Shown: piece by piece, positions 24,534 to 32,113 of the stretch
Layout of the letters: each line of letters starts with the position of its first letter
How positions within the stretch are numbered: the first letter of the stretch is position 1
Assembly: GCA_019233055.1 (NCBI GenBank)
Contig: JAFAMV010000102.1
Span: forward strand, 1-36,969
Reading direction: 5' to 3'
DNA from: Curvibacter sp.
GTDB taxonomy: Bacteria; Pseudomonadota; Gammaproteobacteria; Burkholderiales; Burkholderiaceae_C
Length of the DNA: 36,969 nucleotides
Translations under genes and position numbers: made by a program
The notes under the pieces: generated by a model
Database searches by the model: none
The model's input: only the letters and a program-made list of their open reading frames with translations
What the model was told of the DNA's origin: nothing

Positions 24534-25466
24534 TCACCGATTCGGAATGCCCACCGGTGCGGCCTGTCCGCCGTCAACCAAGGCGGCCACATTCTCGCGA
24601 AGCCACGCGTGCGCCGGGTCGGCATGGCTTCTGGGATGCCAGCCCATTTGCACGGTGAAGCCCGGGATCTCGCATGGCGGCGCCAGGACCTCCAGAGCGC
24701 CGGTCCATTGGCGAGCCTGGCGTGACGGCACGGTGGCGATCAGGTCGCTTTCGGCCACGAGGGGCTGCACCAGCAGGAAGCTGCTCACCGAGACGACCAC
24801 CCGCCGACTGCGCCCCATCCTGGCCAACACGCCATCGACGGTTCCCGAAAGAGGGGTCCCGCCCGGCGAGACGAGCGCGTGTTCGAGTGCGCAGAAGACA
24901 TCCAGGTCGAGAGGGCCCTGAGCTGCGGGGTGGCCCCGCCTCAAGACACAGAGAAAGCGCGATTCGTAGAGTGTGCGCACTTTCACGGCGGCGGGCATTC
25001 GCGAAGAGGCGGCGAGAACCAGGTCGAGCTCACCGGCTGCCAGCTGTTCGGCCAGGCGTGAGAAATCGACCGGCAAGAGCACAAGGCGGGTCTGCGGTGC
25101 CAATTGCCGCAAGCGTGCGGCCAGCGGCACCCCGACCTCAGCGTGGATCGAGTCGGTGGACGCAATCCGGAATGTGTGGGTTGCCCGTGCGGGATCGAAC
25201 GTCTGATGCGCGGCCACCAGGGTCTCGATCTGCGCCAGCAGCCCGCGCAACGACGCCTGGATTTCCGTTGCCCTTTGCGTGGGTGTCATGCCGCGCGCAG
25301 CCGGCAACAGCAGCGGGTCGCCGAACGCCGCGCGCAATTGCTTGAGTTGAGCCGAGAGCGTCGGCTGCGAGAGGCCGAGGCGCTGCGCGGCTCGGGTGAC
25401 ATGGCGCTCCGCCAGCAAGGCATCGAGCGAGACAAGCAAGTTCAGGTCTAGGCGATGGAGGTCCAA
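24534..25466 (-). CDS. LysR-family transcriptional regulator (divergent from SDR)
   Basis: LysR-type regulator with the N-terminal HTH HVTRAAQRLGLSQPTLSAQL and an effector domain that begins THTFRIASTDSIHAEVGVPL. The family N-terminus is usually M-D-L-x-x-L-D-L-N-L-L. Here TTG at 25466 begins exactly LDLHRLDLNLLVSLDALL, giving 310 residues, and is preferred. An ATG 26 codons upstream (25544) would add a tail unlike the family and would almost abut the divergent gene. No clear Shine-Dalgarno for either start. It probably controls the SDR gene at 25568. Confidence 0.9.
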   Translation of the reverse strand: MDLHRLDLNLLVSLDALLAERHVTRAAQRLGLSQPTLSAQLKQLRAAFGDPLLLPAARGMTPTQRATEIQASLRGLLAQIETLVAAHQTFDPARATHTFRIASTDSIHAEVGVPLAARLRQLAPQTRLVLLPVDFSRLAEQLAAGELDLVLAASSRMPAAVKVRTLYESRFLCVLRRGHPAAQGPLDLDVFCALEHALVSPGGTPLSGTVDGVLARMGRSRRVVVSVSSFLLVQPLVAESDLIATVPSRQARQWTGALEVLAPPCEIPGFTVQMGWHPRSHADPAHAWLRENVAALVDGGQAAPVGIPNR

Positions 25467-25482
25467 GGTATTTGCCCAACAA

Positions 25483-25519
25483 ATTCCTGGAATCAGTGTA
25501 ATCGTCTGGCTCGATACAC
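25483..25519. promoter_or_regulatory. Candidate LysR operators in the lysR/SDR divergent region
   Basis: Two inverted repeats lie in the 101-base gap. ATTCC-T-GGAAT (25483-25493) is a perfect palindrome. GTGTAATCG and CGATACAC (25496-25519) form an imperfect one with a single extra A in the left arm. Both lie between the TTG start of lysR and the ATG of the SDR gene, the normal place for LysR recognition and activation sites. Confidence 0.5.
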
Positions 25520-25567
25520 CATGGCTCTCTAGAGTTCGCTCCATTGCAACCCAACCGAGAGTTCGAC

Positions 25568-26281
25568 ATGACTTTACTGAACCAACGCATCCTGATCATC
25601 GGCGGCTCCACCGGCATGGGCCTGGCCGCCGCCCAGACTCTTGCGGCGCGCGGCGCCGAAGTGCTTGTCGCGGGGCGCTCACGCGAGAAACTTGACACCG
25701 CGCTGACCCACATCCGCGGCAAGGCGGCGGGGTACACCGTTGACTTCACCGACGCGGCGTCGCTCGCCGACCTTTTCGGCCAAGTGGGCCAGATCGACCA
25801 TCTGGTGCTCGCCGCGGCGCAAGACCCTGCCTGGGGCCCATTCGCCGAGGTGAAAGTATCGGCCCTTCGCCACGCGATGGACCACAAGCTTCTTGGCTAT
25901 TGGGGAAGCCTGCAGGCCGCCCTGCCCCACCTGCGCCGCGACGGTTCGGTCGTGCTGCTCACCGGAGCGGCCTCCCGCTTCGCCCTGCCAGGCAGCGCCG
26001 GACTGGCGGCGGTCAACGGCGGCATCGTCGCGATGGCCCACACCTTGGCGCGCGAGCTTGCACCGCTGCGCGTGAACGTCGTCTCGCCGGGCCTGATCGA
26101 CACACCCGTCTACGACGCCATGCCTGCCGAGGCCAAGGCCGGCATGTTCGCTGGAACGGCAGAAAAGCTTCTCGTGGGACGCACCGGCGTGGCCGAAGAC
26201 ATCGCGCCGGCGATCGCCTTCCTGATCGAGAACGGGTTCGCCACCGACATGGTGCTGGACCTCGATGGTGGGGCTCGTTGA
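25568..26281 (+). CDS. SDR-fold protein lacking the YxxxK catalytic motif
   Basis: A 237-residue Rossmann-fold SDR protein with a good cofactor motif GGSTGMG (12-18), HLVLAAAQ in place of NNAG (about 78-85), a Ser in the LLTGAASRF strand (about 136), and RVNVVSPGLIDTPVYDAMP near the C-terminus. The active-site region reads GSAGLAAVNGGIVAMAHTL: the Tyr and Lys positions carry Leu146 and Asn150, so normal SDR proton relay is impossible. This AxxVNG pattern is shared by a recognisable subgroup of SDR-like proteins, so it is probably not a recent mutation. Start is ATG at 25568. The function may be a non-redox or regulatory NAD(P)-binding role. Confidence 0.88.
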   Translation: MTLLNQRILIIGGSTGMGLAAAQTLAARGAEVLVAGRSREKLDTALTHIRGKAAGYTVDFTDAASLADLFGQVGQIDHLVLAAAQDPAWGPFAEVKVSALRHAMDHKLLGYWGSLQAALPHLRRDGSVVLLTGAASRFALPGSAGLAAVNGGIVAMAHTLARELAPLRVNVVSPGLIDTPVYDAMPAEAKAGMFAGTAEKLLVGRTGVAEDIAPAIAFLIENGFATDMVLDLDGGAR

Positions 26282-26356
26282 ACGGACGAGGACTCTGCGA
26301 GCCTGGGAGGCTTGACACAATCGAGCTCTGGCGAGGGTCGCTGGGCGCTCTCGCGG

Positions 26357-26372
26357 TCCGCCTGCAGGCGGA
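26357..26372 (+). terminator. Possible terminator after the SDR gene
   Basis: TCCGCCTGCAGGCGGA is a perfect 16-base palindrome (6-base stem, TGCA loop) 76 bases after the SDR stop, followed by GTATTTC. The T-run is short, so termination strength is uncertain. Confidence 0.4.
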
Positions 26373-26394
26373 GTATTTCAAGAAAGAATTGTGA

Positions 26395-26421
26395 TCGCCG
26401 CCCTTTGTCGAGTCGCGGCGA
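26395..26421 (-). terminator. Possible terminator after the IPTL-like protein gene
   Basis: On the minus strand TCGCCGC and GCGGCGA form a 7-base stem with a 13-base loop, 16 bases beyond the stop of the leftward gene. It is followed by the pyrimidine-rich TCACAATTCTTTCTT. Together with the stem at 26357 it would separate the two convergent units. Confidence 0.4.
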
Positions 26422-26436
26422 CCTCAAGGTTCTGCA

Positions 26437-26967
26437 TCAGCATCCATTCACGTACGCGACGTGGCAGGTTGCCCCACTGGCATAGGTGCTATTCACAGCA
26501 CATGTCGCATTTGTCGGATCCAACGAGGTGAAGCAGGTGCCAGAGCCCGTGATGCTCGTGATCTTCTGCGTCACGCCAGATGTGTTCGGGATCTCTGCAG
26601 AGGAAAAGGATTCGCCAGTCAACGGAATGGCGCCATTGTCCGTCGGGAACACCGTCACGACGGTATTGCCACCTGCAGGATTTGTGAATGCATTGACCAA
26701 TGCATAAGCGAATTGAATCATGACATTCTGATTGGGAAAAATGCTGGCGAGCAATGCAGAGGCGAACAAGATGGACGCAGCCCAATTGTCTCGGCCTGTG
26801 GCCCGAAGATGGCGATAGGCAACCAAAGCAACGACCGACAAGAGCAACGCGACACCCCACTCCTTGAAGGGAGGAATTGAGGCAACTGCGGCTATTGCAG
26901 GCAGCGTCGATTCTGCTTGTACACGACTGGGGCCATGCTCAGCAAAATACCAATAGAACGACTCCAA
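26437..26967 (-). CDS. Small envelope protein with internal IPTL-like (exosortase H) sorting segment; 5' end probably frameshifted
   Basis: The open frame encodes 176 residues from a TTG at 26967. Residues 31-38 read IPPFKEWG, followed by a membrane segment (about 38-51) and a basic YRHLR cluster. That is the architecture of the IPTL-CTERM signal (IP-x-x-x-EWG, TM, Arg), but located near the N-terminus rather than at the end, as in proteins named midcut-by-XrtH. A second hydrophobic stretch (62-77) and a Cys-rich, Ser/Thr-rich C-terminal domain (Cys 145, 156, 168, 176) follow. No signal peptide exists in this frame. The adjacent frame, from GTG at 26993 (GGGGGA before it), reads MKKHIPSDSWSRSIGILLSM, a plausible signal peptide. 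One extra C in the C-run at 26929-26932 would join the two frames and give a VQA|ES cleavage site. Either a pseudogene, a sequencing error or a shifted start. Confidence 0.6.
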   Translation of the reverse strand: MESFYWYFAEHGPSRVQAESTLPAIAAVASIPPFKEWGVALLLSVVALVAYRHLRATGRDNWAASILFASALLASIFPNQNVMIQFAYALVNAFTNPAGGNTVVTVFPTDNGAIPLTGESFSSAEIPNTSGVTQKITSITGSGTCFTSLDPTNATCAVNSTYASGATCHVAYVNGC

Positions 26968-27304
26968 GAGTCCGACGGGATGTGTTTTTTCACATTTCCC
27001 CCCATGAATTTGGAAAATTTATAGAATTGCACCTGTCCCGCAGCACGAGCCACTGAGGATTGGCTCACTTTTACAATGCCATGATTTTTTGAAAATCCAG
27101 ATATCACGTAATTGAACCCGAGCAAGTGCAACGCGCCCCCAATCGCAGAAATATAATTTCACAGAGCGATCTGTATCGCGGGCAACCATATATATATTTT
27201 CCTCACCAGAAAACTGCGTATTTATAAAGCGAGAACGACGGGAGCCTGAGTTCCCCAAGAAGCTGGAGAGGCGCTCTGGCTTTGGTGGATTACACCTTGC
27301 CCCA

Positions 27305-27333
27305 TTCACAACGATATCGGACCTGCATACATA
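27305..27333 (+). promoter_or_regulatory. Possible promoter of the two-component operon
   Basis: TTCACA (27305-27310), a 17-base spacer and TACATA (27328-27333) form a modest sigma-70-like pair about 100 bases before the response regulator ATG. Only moderate agreement with consensus, supported by position and by the AT-rich context. Confidence 0.3.
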
Positions 27334-27392
27334 CAATAACTGAGGCATCAGCAAAATATGGCGATCTGATGATAGTGGATCCAATAAAATGC

Positions 27393-27424
27393 CCATCATC
27401 AACTGCATGAGATGCTGATGATGG
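27393..27424 (+). promoter_or_regulatory. Inverted repeat overlapping the response-regulator ribosome binding site
   Basis: CCATCATCA (27393-27401) and TGATGATGG (27416-27424) are perfect 9-base arms; the spacer holds a further GCAT/ATGC pairing, so the RNA can fold into one long hairpin. The right arm ends on the GG of the GGAAAG Shine-Dalgarno, 10 bases before the ATG at 27435. It could be an operator for the response regulator (autoregulation) or an RNA structure limiting its translation. Confidence 0.5.
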
Positions 27425-27434
27425 AAAGTCGAGC

Positions 27435-28109
27435 ATGAGAATTCTGGTAGTCGAGGACGAACCGAAGACAGCGTCATTTGTCAGACAAGGATTTGCCGAG
27501 GAAGGGTTCGTGGTTGATGTCGCCCGGGACGGCATGGATGGCCTGCATCTGGCCACCACAGGCGACTACGATGCGATAGTGCTCGATGTCATGCTCCCCC
27601 AGCGTGACGGCTGGTGGGTGCTACAGGAAATCCGCAAAGTGCGTCCGGACCTGCCGGTAATCCTGCTCACTGCGCTCGACGCTGTTTCACACCGGGTGAA
27701 GGGGCTGACGTCCGGTGCCGATGACTACCTAGTCAAGCCCTTTGCCTTTTCGGAGCTCAATGCCCGGATGCGCAACCTGTTGCGACGCGCTCCGGTTCGG
27801 CACACCGAGGTGCTGAACTATTGCGACCTTGACATGGACTTGGTGCGGCATCGGGCGGCGCGGTCCGGCAAGTTGCTCGACCTTGCACCCCAGGAATATC
27901 GGCTACTGGAGTACCTCCTGCGTCACCCCGGCCAGGTGCTGACTCGCACCCGGCTTGCCGAACAAGTCTGGGATATGAACTTCGACGGCGACAGCAATGT
28001 CGTCGACGTGGCGGTCCGCCGTTTGCGGCGCAAGGTGGACGATCCCTTCGGCGAAAAACTGATCCACACCCTCCGGGGAGTCGGCTATGTCCTCGAGACC
28101 CGGAACTGA
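27435..28109 (+). CDS. OmpR/PhoB-family response regulator, heavy-metal (CzcR/CusR/CopR) type
   Basis: A 224-residue DNA-binding response regulator. The receiver domain has the acidic pair ED at 7-8, phospho-acceptor Asp51 (IVLDVMLP), Thr79 (ILLTAL) and Lys101 (LVKPF). The C-terminal winged helix has LLEYLLRHPGQVLTRTRLAE and DSNVVDVAVRRLRRKVDDPF. The NVVDVAVRRLRRKVD wording is typical of CzcR/CusR/CopR regulators next to RND efflux genes. Its 3' end overlaps the histidine kinase start by 23 bases. It probably activates the efflux operon that begins at 29667 on sensing a metal or other envelope signal. Confidence 0.94.
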   Translation: MRILVVEDEPKTASFVRQGFAEEGFVVDVARDGMDGLHLATTGDYDAIVLDVMLPQRDGWWVLQEIRKVRPDLPVILLTALDAVSHRVKGLTSGADDYLVKPFAFSELNARMRNLLRRAPVRHTEVLNYCDLDMDLVRHRAARSGKLLDLAPQEYRLLEYLLRHPGQVLTRTRLAEQVWDMNFDGDSNVVDVAVRRLRRKVDDPFGEKLIHTLRGVGYVLETRN

Positions 28110-29523
28110 TGCCGTGGCGGCCTCCCTGGACCGAACTGGAGAGGTATCCCGTTCCATCGCCACACGCCTTACTCTGTGGTATGCGCTCCTGAGCATTGCT
28201 CTGATCGCGACGGCTGGCAGCGTCATGTATTGGGTTCTGACGGAGCGTCTGCGGCAAGAGGACGACCAACTTCTAGCGGGACGCATCGCCGAATTGCGAG
28301 CAATCCTGCAACTCCATCCTCCAGGCTCCCCCCTTTTTCAGGAAGAGACACAACGCGAAGCGGCCATGCTGCCCGGCGTCGAAGTCCGGATGCGGGATGC
28401 CCGTGGCGAAAAGATTTTCGAAACAATAGGCGCTCGGCCTGCCGTGTTCGATCGCCTTCCCCAGCCGTCGGATACGGAAGATAGTATGGATTGGCATGCC
28501 CCCGATGGTGGCGCCTATCGCATCAGAGCGGCCAGGGTGGCTGTTGGGTCGGGCTATACCGTCCAGGCGGCAATGAGCCGATCAACAGAAGAGGACCTGT
28601 TGGCCGCCTATCGGCGGATGTTGTGGCTGGCCATTTCCGCAGCTCTGGTGATCGCAGTCGCGGCCGGCCATCTTATCGCCCGCCGCGAGATGCGACCGGT
28701 TGCGAAGCTGGCGATGTTGGTGGCCGAATTGGGGGCAGCCGACCTCCACTGCCGAATCGGCAATGGAAGTTGGCCGAAAGAGTTGCTGCCGCTCGCCGCC
28801 AACTTCGACCAACTGTTGGCCCGCCTGGAAGACGCCTTCGCCCGCATGTCCCAGTTTTCCGCCGACATCGCCCACGAACTGCGTACCCCGCTGCATATCC
28901 TGCAAGGTGAAGCCGAACTGGCTCTTACCCGTGCTGGGTCGGCGGATATATACCGAGGTTGTATCGAATCGGCAGCCGAGGAATACCAGCGCTTGGCCTC
29001 CATGGTCGATGCGCTGCTCTTCCTTGCCCGGGCAGAACAGCCCGACGCCCTATTGGAGCGCCAGCCGCTCCACATCGATCAGGAACTGGCCACGGTCTGC
29101 AACTTCTATCAGGCATTGGCAGACGAACAATCCGTGGCGCTGGTCGCCCAGGGGGCTGGGCTGGTCACGGCAGACGTCAACCTGCTGCGCCGAGCGCTAG
29201 GCAACCTCGTGGCAAACGCCCTGCGCCACACCCCCCCTGGTGGACGCATCGTGGTCGAAGCCCGGAAACGGGCGGATGATGCTGTCGAGGTCAGCGTCAG
29301 CGATACGGGTGAAGGGATCGCACCCAAGGACCTGCCCCGCGTCTTCGACCGCTTCTATCGGGCCGACAGCGCCCGTGGACGAGCGAAAGTGGGCACGGGA
29401 CTGGGTCTAGCGATCGTCCAGTTCATCATGCAGTTGCACAGCGGCACGGTGTCGATTCGGAGCAAACCTCATCAGGGCACAACGGTGACGCTGATTTTTC
29501 CGGCCGGAACGCTTAACCCATGA
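28087..29523 (+). CDS. Sensor histidine kinase, heavy-metal (CusS/CzcS/CopS) type
   Basis: A 478-residue membrane kinase. TM1 is at about 28-51 (LTLWYALLSIALIATAGSVM), a periplasmic sensor loop spans about 52-177, and TM2 lies at about 179-198. A HAMP-like linker follows, with the H-box FSADIAHELRTPLH (His263), N-box LGNLVANALRHTPPGG, G1 DTGEGI and G2 GTGLGLAIV. The size and the ADIAHELRTPL context are as in the heavy-metal sensor kinase family. The periplasmic loop has few His/Cys/Met residues, so metal identity cannot be judged. The ATG start lies inside the response regulator gene (23-base overlap); a GTG at 28114 is an alternative. Confidence 0.93.
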   Translation: MSSRPGTDAVAASLDRTGEVSRSIATRLTLWYALLSIALIATAGSVMYWVLTERLRQEDDQLLAGRIAELRAILQLHPPGSPLFQEETQREAAMLPGVEVRMRDARGEKIFETIGARPAVFDRLPQPSDTEDSMDWHAPDGGAYRIRAARVAVGSGYTVQAAMSRSTEEDLLAAYRRMLWLAISAALVIAVAAGHLIARREMRPVAKLAMLVAELGAADLHCRIGNGSWPKELLPLAANFDQLLARLEDAFARMSQFSADIAHELRTPLHILQGEAELALTRAGSADIYRGCIESAAEEYQRLASMVDALLFLARAEQPDALLERQPLHIDQELATVCNFYQALADEQSVALVAQGAGLVTADVNLLRRALGNLVANALRHTPPGGRIVVEARKRADDAVEVSVSDTGEGIAPKDLPRVFDRFYRADSARGRAKVGTGLGLAIVQFIMQLHSGTVSIRSKPHQGTTVTLIFPAGTLNP

Positions 29524-29539
29524 TCTGAGTCAGCCGAAC

Positions 29540-29566
29540 ATGACCGAACCGTCAGGTTTCGGTCAT
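29540..29566. promoter_or_regulatory. Inverted repeat between the kinase and the efflux operon
   Basis: ATGACCGAA (29540-29548) and TTCGGTCAT (29558-29566) form a perfect 9-base inverted repeat, 17 bases after the kinase stop and 100 bases before the outer-membrane-factor ATG. It is followed by TTCCCGGTTT, a poor T-run. The outer ATGAC...GTCAT half-sites recall metal-responsive OmpR-type boxes such as the CusR box, but spacing differs. Operator for the efflux operon or terminator of the two-component operon. Confidence 0.45.
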
Positions 29567-29666
29567 TTCCCGGTTTCTCCGCGCTACGTATCCTTCTTCT
29601 TGCTTGGCACCGTCGCTCCTACGACCGTAGGCAATCCGAGGGGCAATTCACGGAGATTGGAGAAAG

Positions 29667-31079
29667 ATGAAGCGTTTGTTCCCGATGATGGAAATGCTGC
29701 TGATCGCCGGCTGTACGAGCTATACGCCGCGACCGCTCGACGCCAGCCAACAGCAGAGCGCCCTCGAAGCCAGGCGACTCGATGCGCCGGCAGTGCGGCT
29801 GTTCGCTGAGCGCAGCCTTGGGCATGATCTCACCCTGTGGCCGCCTCATTCGTGGGATTTCGATGCGCTCACATTGGCGGCCTTCACCTTCCATCCCGAT
29901 CTCGACCGCGACCAAGCACAACGGCTGGTCGCCGAAACTGCTGTCGTCACCGCTGGCGCCCGTCCGAATCCGAGCTTGGGAACATCGTTCCAGCGCAGCC
30001 AAAATCCACCGACAGGCACATCGCCCTGGACCAATGGGATCAATCTCGATATCCCGCTTGAAACGGCGGGCAAACGTGACTACCGGATCGCTCAGTCCTT
30101 GCACCTCGCCGACGCAGCCAGGTTGCGGTCTGCCGAAGCTGTGTGGCAGGTGCGCAGCCGGGTGCGGGTGAGCCTCCTGGCCTCCTACCCGACCGAATCC
30201 CGAGTGCAACGACAACACGACTTGCAAGCTGAAATCGCCACCATCCTGGAGCGCCGCTTCGCCCTGGGATCTGCGTCCCAGCCCGAGGTGACGCAAGCGC
30301 ACCTCTTCCTCAATCAGGCCACCCTGGCGCTACGCGACAACCAAAAGCAGCAGGCAGAGAATCTCGCCCGCTTGGCGGCCGCCGTCGGAATCCCCGCCAG
30401 CGCCCTTGATGGGGCAGAAATTGCCTACGCTTCGTTCGAGTCGCTGCTGCCGCTCTCCGCGCTGCCGGCGGCTGACACACGGCGCCAAGCACTCTTGGCC
30501 CGACCTGATGTGCTAGCCGCTCTAGCTGACTACGAGGCAGCACAGTCAGCGCTGCAGTTGGAAATCGCCCGGCAGTACCCGGATGTTTCCCTCGGCCCCG
30601 GCTACACCTATGACCAGGGTCTCCGGAGATGGTCACTGGGTCTTTCCCTGGCACTGCCGATCATGAACCGCAATGAAGGGCCCATCGCCGAAGCCAGGGC
30701 TCGCCGTGAAGTGGCTGCTGCGGCCTTCCTCACTGTTCAGGCCAAGGCCATCGCCGAGGTTGACGAGGCGCTGACGAGTTATGCCCACGCCCTGCAGTCG
30801 TTCGAGTCGGCTGACTTGCTGCTGCAGAACCAAAGAAGGAAGGAGCGCAGCGCCGAATCCGCCTTGCGGGTGGGTGAAGCTGACCGATTAGGCTGGTTGT
30901 CCGCCCAATACGAAACTGTTGCGGCCGATCTGGCGCGCATCACCACCTTGACCCAGGCCCAGTTGAGCCTCGGCCGCCTAGAGGATGCCCTGCGCCGGCC
31001 GCTCGGCGCCCAAGCGCTTGCCTTGACTGCAGAGCAGGTCATTTCGGCAAAACACCAACGAAACGGAAGTCAACCATGA
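29667..31079 (+). CDS. TolC-like outer membrane factor (CzcC-type lipoprotein)
   Basis: A 470-residue outer membrane efflux protein forming the exit duct of a tripartite pump. It has a lipoprotein signal peptide (MKRLFPMMEMLLIAGC, lipobox LIAGC with Cys16), as in CzcC/CusC-type proteins. The OEP repeat structure shows as two halves: ARPNPSLGTSFQRS, NGINLDIPLETAGKRDYRIA, then RQYPDVSLGPGYTYDQG, WSLGLSLALPIMNRNEGPIA. The latter is a strong CzcC-like wording, and long coiled-coil-prone helices lie between. GGAGAAAG precedes the ATG. The stop overlaps the adaptor start (ATGA). Confidence 0.93.
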   Translation: MKRLFPMMEMLLIAGCTSYTPRPLDASQQQSALEARRLDAPAVRLFAERSLGHDLTLWPPHSWDFDALTLAAFTFHPDLDRDQAQRLVAETAVVTAGARPNPSLGTSFQRSQNPPTGTSPWTNGINLDIPLETAGKRDYRIAQSLHLADAARLRSAEAVWQVRSRVRVSLLASYPTESRVQRQHDLQAEIATILERRFALGSASQPEVTQAHLFLNQATLALRDNQKQQAENLARLAAAVGIPASALDGAEIAYASFESLLPLSALPAADTRRQALLARPDVLAALADYEAAQSALQLEIARQYPDVSLGPGYTYDQGLRRWSLGLSLALPIMNRNEGPIAEARARREVAAAAFLTVQAKAIAEVDEALTSYAHALQSFESADLLLQNQRRKERSAESALRVGEADRLGWLSAQYETVAADLARITTLTQAQLSLGRLEDALRRPLGAQALALTAEQVISAKHQRNGSQP

Positions 31080-32113
31080 AAAAGAAATTGGTCCTAGCCA
31101 CCGTCGGCGTGGCCATGGTCGGCTTTGTCACTTGGGGATTCATTGCCGGGCGCCAGGAACGCTCCGAGGAGCAGGACCGGGCAAGGCCCGTCGAGGTGCC
31201 CTCGCGGGTGGTCGCCCTGCCAGAAGGCATGGCGGTAATCTTCGATGCAGAGACCCAAGAAAGGGCAGACATCGCCATCTCCTCGGTACAAATGGCGACC
31301 AGACGCGGGGAAGTCGAAGCACTGGCCGCGGTCCTGTCCGCGCAGGACCTGATCGACCTGCGTAGCGCCTACGTTGCGGCCAGCACCCAGGTCGACCGAG
31401 CCCAGGCGGCGGCTCATACATCCCGACGGGAGTTTGAGAGGATCAGAACACTACATGGCGACGAGTTCAACGTCTCGACCAAGACCCTGGAAGCAGCGCA
31501 AGCCCAGTGGCAGGCCGACGAGGCCGCTGCCCGCGGAGCGTTGGAAGCCTTGGCGGCACAGGAACAAAGCGCGAGCCAGAGATGGGGCGGTGTGCTGGCC
31601 GCAGCCGTTGCAGGCAATACTCCTGGCTTTCGGCGATTGGTCGAGGGACAAGATGTTCTGCTGCGCGTTGCCGCGCCCAGTGGTTCAGCCCTCGCCAGGG
31701 CACCTTCCAACATCCGAGTGGCGGCGAATGACGTGAGCTTCCGGCTGGCGACCCTGGTGTCCCCTTCGCCGGTGGCCGATCCCCGCATCCAAGGGCCGAC
31801 TTTCTTCTATATCGCCCCGGTCGCCGGGTTCCTGCCCGGTACCACACTTACCGCTTACCTACCGACAGGGCAGGCGCGTGGCGGCGGCGTCATTCCCGCC
31901 GATGCGGTTGTTTGGTGGCAGGGGAAGGCATGGTATTACATGCAGAGTGCCCCAGATCGCTTCCTGCGGCGTGAGCTGGAGGATGCCCAGCAGGTGGACG
32001 AAGGCTGGTTCGTGGTGGGACTATCAGCCCAAAAGATCGTGGTTCGCGGCGCTCAGACGCTCCTCTCTGAAGAGCTGCGCAGCCAGATCCAGGTTGGTGA
32101 GGAGAACAAATGA
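31076..32113 (+). CDS. Periplasmic adaptor (membrane fusion protein) of the RND pump
   Basis: A 345-residue membrane fusion protein linking the RND pump to the outer membrane factor. It has an N-terminal anchor or signal (about 5-24) and a central alpha-hairpin predicted at about 95-160 (SAYVAASTQVDRAQAAAHTS and neighbours). Then come beta-barrel segments such as GTTLTAYLPTGQARGGGVIP and VVWWQGKAWYYMQ, the usual CzcB-type AVVWxxGKxWVY element. The family is often 380-500 residues, so this one is short: a lipoyl half-motif is not obvious. ATGA overlaps at both ends show strict co-translation with its neighbours. Confidence 0.9.
   Translation: MKKKLVLATVGVAMVGFVTWGFIAGRQERSEEQDRARPVEVPSRVVALPEGMAVIFDAETQERADIAISSVQMATRRGEVEALAAVLSAQDLIDLRSAYVAASTQVDRAQAAAHTSRREFERIRTLHGDEFNVSTKTLEAAQAQWQADEAAARGALEALAAQEQSASQRWGGVLAAAVAGNTPGFRRLVEGQDVLLRVAAPSGSALARAPSNIRVAANDVSFRLATLVSPSPVADPRIQGPTFFYIAPVAGFLPGTTLTAYLPTGQARGGGVIPADAVVWWQGKAWYYMQSAPDRFLRRELEDAQQVDEGWFVVGLSAQKIVVRGAQTLLSEELRSQIQVGEENK

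Larger units (their letters stand above)
26968..27434. other. AT-rich stretch without a recognisable gene
   Basis: About 470 bases clearly richer in A/T than either flank, including TATATATAT near 27190 and several A/T runs. Open frames on the minus strand here (e.g. 27019-27477) have no recognisable family and cross into the response regulator start. The stretch holds the probable start of the frameshifted small gene on its left and the promoter and leader of the two-component operon on its right. It marks the left edge of the lower-GC efflux module and could be a junction of acquired DNA. No IS ends, tRNA or att-like repeat was found. Confidence 0.6.

Noticed and set aside
17810-27424. Similarity of the CCATCATC/GATGATGG arms in the TetR operator and in the response-regulator hairpin
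   Set aside because: Arms are in opposite order, spacing differs, and flanking bases do not match; probably chance in short repeats.
27019-27477. A 152-codon minus-strand frame through the AT-rich stretch
   Set aside because: Crosses the start of the response regulator, has no recognisable domain, no ribosome binding site and unusual composition.
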